Source: Oscillospiraceae bacterium (lineage in GTDB: Bacteria; Bacillota; Clostridia; Oscillospirales; Ruminococcaceae). Taken from it: 64,000 bases of DNA. Shown here one piece after another: positions 59,500 through 64,000 of the stretch (its first letter is position 1; each line of letters starts with the position of its first letter). Location: contig JAFRTG010000027.1 in the NCBI GenBank assembly GCA_017427265.1, positions 62,001 to 126,000 of the forward strand, written 5' to 3'. Both the position numbers and the translations under genes were made by a program. The notes below the pieces were generated by a model. That model saw nothing but the letters and a program-made list of their open reading frames with translations. It ran no database searches and was not told where the DNA came from.

Positions 59500-59763
59500 A
59501 TGAAAAAGAAACTGGTATATCTGTTGCTCATTATTACTGCAATTCTGAGCGGTCATTATCTCGGACTGGTCTGCCTGGATCTCAACGAGCCGCTGCTCGA
59601 CTGGCTGGGCAAGAGTCTCGAATTCGGCTTTGATCCGACGACACTCGCATTCAGTGCATTCACACTTACGCTGGGTCTCCGTTTTTCCATCAATTTTCTG
59701 CAGATCCTGTTTATCGCACTGGCTGTTGTGATTGCGCCGAAGATTGCAGAATCCATAAAATAA
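59500..59763 (+). CDS. Small membrane protein, DUF4321-like
   Basis: 87-aa protein with two membrane spans (LVYLLLIITAILSGHYLGL and LQILFIALAVVIAPKIAESI). The intervening LDLNEPLLDWLGKSLEFGF and LGLRFSINFLQI pattern matches DUF4321 proteins, frequent in Clostridia and often near cell-shape or nucleotide genes. Function unknown. It lies 45 bases after dut, probably in the same transcript. Confidence 0.8.
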   Translation: MKKKLVYLLLIITAILSGHYLGLVCLDLNEPLLDWLGKSLEFGFDPTTLAFSAFTLTLGLRFSINFLQILFIALAVVIAPKIAESIK

Positions 59764-59889
59764 GTCTGTTCCCGGCAGCGCTTCTGTCTGCCGGACATAT
59801 AAATTGCCGGGTGCTTCCATGTTTCCCGGAAAAGGGCTGTTCTGTACGGCTCTTACAAAGAGAATCACACGGGAAATGAGGGAAATGTC

Positions 59890-60816
59890 TTGCAGGGGAA
59901 AGAAAAACAGCCGGAATCCGGCGAAAAGAAGCCTTCCGGCAGTGTCTCTGCGCTGCGCAATGCCGCGGAGATCGAAGCGAAGCGGGCACGCGAGGCGGAG
60001 CTGCGTGAACGGAAGCGTCAGGCTGCTGCCGAGGATGCTGCCTATCATGCACGCGAGGAGTATGCAAAGGAGCTTGCGGAGGAAAAGGTCGATCTCATCC
60101 GTCTGAAGCAGGGCGTCATTGAGGACAGCGACAAGGTCTTTCGTGAGGAGGCACCGGAAAAGCATTATACGCTGCTGCAGCGGATCGGAAACTGGTTCTA
60201 TCATGCCAAGTGGTGGCTCGGCATCGCATCGTTTCTGGTGCTGCTGGGCGCATTTCTGATTTATGATATCGTGACGCGGGAAAATCCCGATCTGAGTGTG
60301 CTGCTGCTCTCCGCGAGCAACGAGCTGGATTATGAATCCCCGCAGCTCTGCAGCTGGCTTACAACCATGAGCGAGGACTTCAACGGAGACGGCGAGGTGC
60401 TTGTGAAATCGGTTTATATTCCGGTCTGTGAAGCAACGATGGATGTCGGCGGCAATACGGGCGCTGCCTATACAACACAGCTTTATGTGCAGTTCCAGAG
60501 CGATACCTGTATGCTGGTGCTGGTTGACGCGGAGTCTGAGCCCTATCTGGAGCCGGACGAGATGTTCGTCAGCATGGAAAAGCTCTATCCGGAATGCCCG
60601 CTTGCAGACGGCGTAAAGCTGCATGTCGATCAGACGAATTTTGCTTCGCTGGCAGGTCTTTCCAGCCCGCTCAAGGAGGGGAGCTATCTGGCACTGCGAA
60701 AGCCCGAAGAAACGATGAATACGCAGCTTGAAATGCAGGAAGCATATCGCCGTGCAAAGGCATTGCTGGATCAGATCGTGCCGCAGCTGCAGGAAACAGA
60801 GGTAACGCAGGAATGA
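59890..60816 (+). CDS. Membrane protein with N-terminal coiled coil, unknown function
   Basis: 308-aa protein. Residues 1-95 are highly charged and helical (AEIEAKRAREAELRERKRQA), one membrane span lies at ~113-133 (GIASFLVLLGAFLIYDIV), and the outer part has no known domain. The start appears to be TTG 59890, six bases after GAGGGAAA; no in-frame ATG is available. It overlaps the next gene by four bases. Confidence 0.78.
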   Translation: MQGKEKQPESGEKKPSGSVSALRNAAEIEAKRAREAELRERKRQAAAEDAAYHAREEYAKELAEEKVDLIRLKQGVIEDSDKVFREEAPEKHYTLLQRIGNWFYHAKWWLGIASFLVLLGAFLIYDIVTRENPDLSVLLLSASNELDYESPQLCSWLTTMSEDFNGDGEVLVKSVYIPVCEATMDVGGNTGAAYTTQLYVQFQSDTCMLVLVDAESEPYLEPDEMFVSMEKLYPECPLADGVKLHVDQTNFASLAGLSSPLKEGSYLALRKPEETMNTQLEMQEAYRRAKALLDQIVPQLQETEVTQE

Positions 60817-61004
60817 AAACGGAAAAAATTCTCTTTTGTATCAGTCTGGCCGTGCTCGGAATCTGCGGGCTGACTGCTGCAATTTCCTATATTGCGGATA
60901 AGGAGCTGCCGGTTTTTCTGATCCGGACGATCGGCATTGCTTCCCTGATTGCGCTGCCGGTGCTCGGCTATACGGCCGTCAAAAAGCTCTGCAGCAAACG
61001 ATAA
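60813..61004 (+). CDS. Small two-span membrane protein
   Basis: 63-aa protein with spans ILFCISLAVLGICGLTAAIS and FLIRTIGIASLIALPVLGY and a basic end (KKLCSKR). Coupled to the upstream gene through ATGA, so the two products may act together. Function unknown. Confidence 0.75.
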   Translation: MKTEKILFCISLAVLGICGLTAAISYIADKELPVFLIRTIGIASLIALPVLGYTAVKKLCSKR

Positions 61005-61014
61005 TGCATAAAAA

Positions 61015-61044
61015 TGCGGCGCAGCCTTTTTTCGCTGCGCCGCA
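61015..61044 (-). terminator. Terminator of whiA
   Basis: TGCGGCGCAGC pairs with GCTGCGCCGCA; on the - strand TTTTTATG follows. It may also help stop the + strand genes. Confidence 0.85.
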
Positions 61045-61082
61045 GGTGTTTGGTGCCGGAATTATGTATTTCCGATAATTTG

Positions 61083-61994
61083 TTATGCTTCCCGGAGCTT
61101 TTTAGCGATTTCCGAGATGCGCTGCATCCGGTGATGCACGCCGGAGCGGGAGAGCGGGGGATTGCACTGTGCTCCCAGATCGCTGAGGCTTGCTTCGGGA
61201 TCGCTGAGCCGCTTGGATGCAATCTCCTGCAGCGTTTCCGGCAGGGAATCCAGTCCGGCGCGCTGCTGAATCAGTTCGATATCTGCAACCTGCTGTGCAC
61301 CGGCCGCAATCGTCTTGTCAATGTTGGCAAGATCACAGTTCATGCGGCGGTTTGTCTGACTGCGGAAGCTCTTGTAGACCTGCTGCTCTGCAAGTGCCAT
61401 CGAGGCATTCGGCGCGCCGAAATAGGTCAGCGCATCGCAGATCTGCTCGTTCTGCTTGAGATAGAGAACGGAATCGCCCTTGCGCACCGTGATTTTCAGC
61501 GGAATTGCCGGCTGAAACAGCTCCAGCTGTGCGCGGATTGCTTCCGCGAGTGCAGCGTCCGGCATGGCCATTTCAAGATGATAGCGGCGCTCCGGGTCGG
61601 TGACGCTGCCGCAGATCACAAAGCAGCCTGCAAGTGCTGCGGCAAATGCCGATGCCGGGAGCTTGCTGACAGCCGCCGCACGGTCATTCGCGTCAATATT
61701 GAGCTTGCTGCATAACGCACGGATTTCAGCGGCATCGTGAACTGAATAGCACCAGACGGGCAGCTTGCCGGTTCTGCTGCGGAATTCAGTATCAAACCGA
61801 ATCTCCGGCGCCGCTGTCCGGATCAGCTGCGGGAACAGTCCCGCGAGTGCTTCGCATTCACTCTGAATCACAAGCTCCTCTGCGGAAAAGCGCCGCGTTC
61901 CGAGCAGCAGGCCGGTCAGAAAAGCCCGCCGGTCTGCCGGTTTGCGGATGCTGCCGCAGATTTCCTGCTTGGTCTGATTGGAAAAGGATGCCAA
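61083..61994 (-). CDS. whiA: DNA-binding protein WhiA
   Basis: 303-aa WhiA: a degenerate LAGLIDADG homing-endonuclease-like N-terminal domain (SFSNQTKQEICG start, RRAFLTGLLLGTRRFS) and a C-terminal helix-turn-helix (LPETLQEIASKRLSDPEASL, then LSRSGVHHRMQRISEIAKKL). It controls sporulation genes in actinobacteria and affects division and chromosome segregation in Bacillus. The start is TTG 61992-61994 behind GGGGGA. It usually sits beside yvcJ/yvcK, which are absent here. Confidence 0.95.
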   Translation of the reverse strand: MASFSNQTKQEICGSIRKPADRRAFLTGLLLGTRRFSAEELVIQSECEALAGLFPQLIRTAAPEIRFDTEFRSRTGKLPVWCYSVHDAAEIRALCSKLNIDANDRAAAVSKLPASAFAAALAGCFVICGSVTDPERRYHLEMAMPDAALAEAIRAQLELFQPAIPLKITVRKGDSVLYLKQNEQICDALTYFGAPNASMALAEQQVYKSFRSQTNRRMNCDLANIDKTIAAGAQQVADIELIQQRAGLDSLPETLQEIASKRLSDPEASLSDLGAQCNPPLSRSGVHHRMQRISEIAKKLREA

Positions 61995-62046
61995 ATTCGT
62001 ATCCCCCTTTTTGCCGGATCGGCAGCTGTGCCTGTTCCGTGCGGGA

Positions 62047-62904
62047 TTATTCTGCGCGGTACTTTGCAAGGAATGCTGCCTGCCGGGAACGGCGTCCGGC
62101 GATTCTCTGCTGTACCCAGTCCTCATAGGGCTGCCAGCGCGGATTGACAGCGGCGGCATCGTCTGTGCCGTCGGTGCTGTAGGTGAAGATAAATCCGCCG
62201 TCATAGATCTCAAATTCGATCTCACGGAGCTGTGTGCCCGTATAGCCTTCAATGCGGCCGTCTGCGGTATAAAGATGTTCTTCTTCGGGATCGAGGCCGC
62301 CGGGTACTGCGGATTTGCGGATATTGTTCAGATAGTAGACTGCGCCGTCCGCATCGCGCAGCACATAGCTCTTGCCGGCCGGATCCGGGTCGGCAGCAAG
62401 TCCGCCGTCGTCGGTGATTTCCGCATCGGCGATTGTGACCAGCTCAAAGTCTCCGAAGGTCTTTTTCTGCCACTTTGGAATACAAATCTCCGGGGCAGGG
62501 ATTTCGTCGAAGTCCGCAGCGGTCAGATGCAGCGCGTCCATCGCCGTAAGGACGGCTTCCTTTTCAGCCGGATCGCTGAGCCAGTTTGCGTCGGAGAGCG
62601 AACCGCCGGTTTTCCATACATCCCAGTCCTGCTGCAGCGCGGCACGGTCGTCGCTGCTTTCTCCGAGCATAAGCGATTTTGCATCCAGATAGCCGTAAAA
62701 AACATGGTACTGCAGGACGACGAACAGGCAGTTTACAAAGAGCGGCAGGGTTTCCGCATCCGGCTCCTCTGCCAGAAAGGCCTGCATTGCCTTGTCGATT
62801 TCTGCGTCTGCGGCGGCGGCATCTCCTCGCTGCAGTGCACCGGAGACGGCCTCCAGATCGCAGTATTCCGCGATCAGCTCTTCCGGCTGAATTCCCATTG
62901 CCAT
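62047..62904 (-). CDS. Hypothetical protein upstream of whiA
   Basis: 285-aa acidic soluble protein starting MAMGIQPEELIAEYCDLEAV. The first ~65 residues are helical and the rest mixed, with FGDFELVTIADAEI and ADGAVYYLNNIRKS. No family recognised. The start at 62904 has AGGAGGA seven bases upstream and a perfect promoter above it. The gene ends 52 bases before whiA, so the two may be co-transcribed. Confidence 0.82.
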   Translation of the reverse strand: MAMGIQPEELIAEYCDLEAVSGALQRGDAAAADAEIDKAMQAFLAEEPDAETLPLFVNCLFVVLQYHVFYGYLDAKSLMLGESSDDRAALQQDWDVWKTGGSLSDANWLSDPAEKEAVLTAMDALHLTAADFDEIPAPEICIPKWQKKTFGDFELVTIADAEITDDGGLAADPDPAGKSYVLRDADGAVYYLNNIRKSAVPGGLDPEEEHLYTADGRIEGYTGTQLREIEFEIYDGGFIFTYSTDGTDDAAAVNPRWQPYEDWVQQRIAGRRSRQAAFLAKYRAE

Positions 62905-62943
62905 GTGATTGTCCTCCTGCATACTATAATAATCTGTGCGATT

Positions 62944-62972
62944 ATTATACCATAGAATCAGCCGAATGTCAA
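62944..62972 (-). promoter_or_regulatory. Consensus SigA promoter of the gene at 62047 (and whiA)
   Basis: On the - strand TTGACA, 17 bases, TATAAT, 40 bases before the start codon. Confidence 0.9.
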
Positions 62973-63066
62973 TCAAGCGGCAGGGGCACAGACAGCGTTC
63001 TGCCGATATGCCGGCATGCGGAAACAGGACAAAAACCGGCCGGCGCGAAAAATTTTTGCTTTTTTT

Positions 63067-63096
63067 GTGACGCATCGGGTGCCGATGCTGTCGTAA
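63067..63096 (+). promoter_or_regulatory. Candidate ECF promoter of the second sigma/anti-sigma pair
   Basis: GTGACG, 16 bases, TGTCGTAA, 45 bases before the sigma gene. The same layout as at 44372-44401 in front of the first pair. Confidence 0.6.
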
Positions 63097-63141
63097 TGGA
63101 TAGAGGGACCTCATGAAATACACGAAAGGAGTTGAAACCGT

Positions 63142-63708
63142 ATGCAGAACATTGCTGATGATCAGATCATCTCGCTGTATTTTCACCGCGATCAGCAGGC
63201 GCTTGTACATACGGAACGGAAATACGGCGGATTGTGTCAGACGATTGCAAAAAGCATTCTGGGCAGCCGCGAGGACGCTGAGGAATGTGTCAATGACGCA
63301 TTGCTGAAGATCTGGGAGGCGATTCCGCCCTCGAAGCCGCAGAATCTTGCCGCATTTCTGACTGTCACTGTCCGCAATCTGGCCTGTAACCGCAGAGCGG
63401 CACACCGTGCGGCCAAGCGCGGCGGCGGAGAGGTTGCTGTCGCGCTCAATGAGATCGAGGAGATGATTGCCGCGCCGGATAATCCCGAGGCTGCTCTGGA
63501 TGCCCGTGCGATGACGGACGCAATGAATCTTTTCCTTGCGGAGCTTCCGGCGGAAACGAGAGTAATGTTCGTGCTGCGGTACTGGGGCAATCTCGGAATC
63601 AAAGAAATTGCTGACAAATGCGGCGTCAGTCAGAGCAAGGTCAAAATGACGCTTCTCCGCACCCGCAATAAATTGAAAGAACAGTTTGAAAAGGAGGGAT
63701 TGCTGTGA
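63142..63708 (+). CDS. ECF-type RNA polymerase sigma factor (second)
   Basis: 188-aa sigma factor. Region 2: KSILGSREDAEECVNDALLK and LAAFLTVTVRNLACNRR; region 4: RVMFVLRYWGNLGIKEIADK and SKVKMTLLRTRNKLKEQF. It is a relative of the sigma at 43772 (shared SILGSRED/ILGSREEAEEC, NDALLKIWEAIPP/NDMLMKLWDSIPP). ATG 63142 follows GAAAGGAG. The stop overlaps the anti-sigma start. Confidence 0.93.
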   Translation: MQNIADDQIISLYFHRDQQALVHTERKYGGLCQTIAKSILGSREDAEECVNDALLKIWEAIPPSKPQNLAAFLTVTVRNLACNRRAAHRAAKRGGGEVAVALNEIEEMIAAPDNPEAALDARAMTDAMNLFLAELPAETRVMFVLRYWGNLGIKEIADKCGVSQSKVKMTLLRTRNKLKEQFEKEGLL

Positions 63709-64000
63709 AGGAGAATGAATACATGAATATTATGAGCGGCATTCGGGAAGAATTTATTGAAGAAGCTGTCTCGTGGGACGGCTCTGAGCGGAAGCGCATC
63801 CGTCAGATTCGCAGGATGACAACGGGCTTCGGTGCGGTTGCAGCAGCGATCGCGGTTGTTGTCGGTACCATCGCTTATAAGGAACGGAAGGATGATCTCC
63901 TTGCGGCGGATTCGCAGGAGTCCGAAACGGAATCCGTTACTGAGGACACAACGCTGAATCTGTTCGGCGGTCACGGTGACATTGAAGTCATTAAGAGCCT
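63705..64000 (+). CDS. Putative anti-sigma factor, 5' part (runs off the window)
   Basis: At least 98 residues from GTG 63705, with AAGGAGG upstream and an overlap with the sigma stop. After ~43 soluble residues there is one membrane span (MTTGFGAVAAAIAVVVGTI) and an acidic outer stretch. The same plan as the anti-sigma at 42222, so this is the partner of the second ECF sigma. The outer domain lies beyond the window. Confidence 0.82.
   Translation, partial: MKENEYMNIMSGIREEFIEEAVSWDGSERKRIRQIRRMTTGFGAVAAAIAVVVGTIAYKERKDDLLAADSQESETESVTEDTTLNLFGGHGDIEVIKS

Overview
The window looks like a chromosomal segment of a GC-rich, endospore-forming Firmicute of the Clostridia, most like the Ruminococcus/Oscillospiraceae group. 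Spore-coat genes (cotJA, cotJB, start of cotJC), long-form PurL, pyruvate phosphate dikinase, MtaB, WhiA, MreC/MreD, a DUF4321-like protein and strong AGGAGG ribosome sites all point that way. The species cannot be fixed from the sequence alone.

Bases 1 to about 17,400 are the late half of a siphovirus-type prophage, all on the + strand: portal, MuF-like minor head protein with a putative metallopeptidase toxin tail, small accessory genes, a tRNA-like element, HNH nuclease, large terminase, scaffold, capsid, head-tail connectors, tail tube, tail-assembly chaperones with a -1 frameshift heptamer, tape measure, baseplate genes, holin and a CHAP endolysin. Integrase and early genes lie left of the window. 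The right end falls inside the spore-coat gene cotJC on the - strand, leaving only its first ~31 codons, directly behind intact cotJB and cotJA. This suggests a skin-like intervening element in a sporulation gene.

From 17.4 to 33 kb are housekeeping genes. purL and mtaB form one unit on the - strand, followed by an HPr-like gene with a long leader and ppdK. A + strand run holds a WalJ/YycJ-like hydrolase, rlmH and RNase H. A - strand operon holds a hypothetical gene, malQ, a VOC protein and a sialate O-acetylesterase.

From 33 to 44.4 kb most genes are on the - strand and many encode zinc-ribbon or membrane proteins: a protein with nine NPFGST repeats, a TPR protein, aspS, a single zinc-ribbon protein, and a tandem array of four zinc-ribbon membrane paralogues. 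An ECF sigma/anti-sigma pair ends the block.

From 44.6 to 50 kb, on the + strand, are a membrane protein, trmO, a DtxR-type regulator, mreC, mreD and glmU. From 50.2 to 57.8 kb a perfect consensus promoter starts a seven-gene operon: transglutaminase-like membrane protein, Asp/Glu-type racemase, DltA-like adenylating enzyme, carrier protein, MBOAT acyltransferase, SGNH-like protein and lipoprotein. It reads as a Dlt-like system for putting an amino acid on a cell-surface polymer, with an unexpected racemase and transglutaminase-like partner. The window closes with an LRR protein, dut, small membrane proteins, whiA, and a second ECF sigma/anti-sigma pair whose promoter matches that of the first pair.

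Intergenic regions carry two families of dispersed palindromic repeats and many clear intrinsic terminators.
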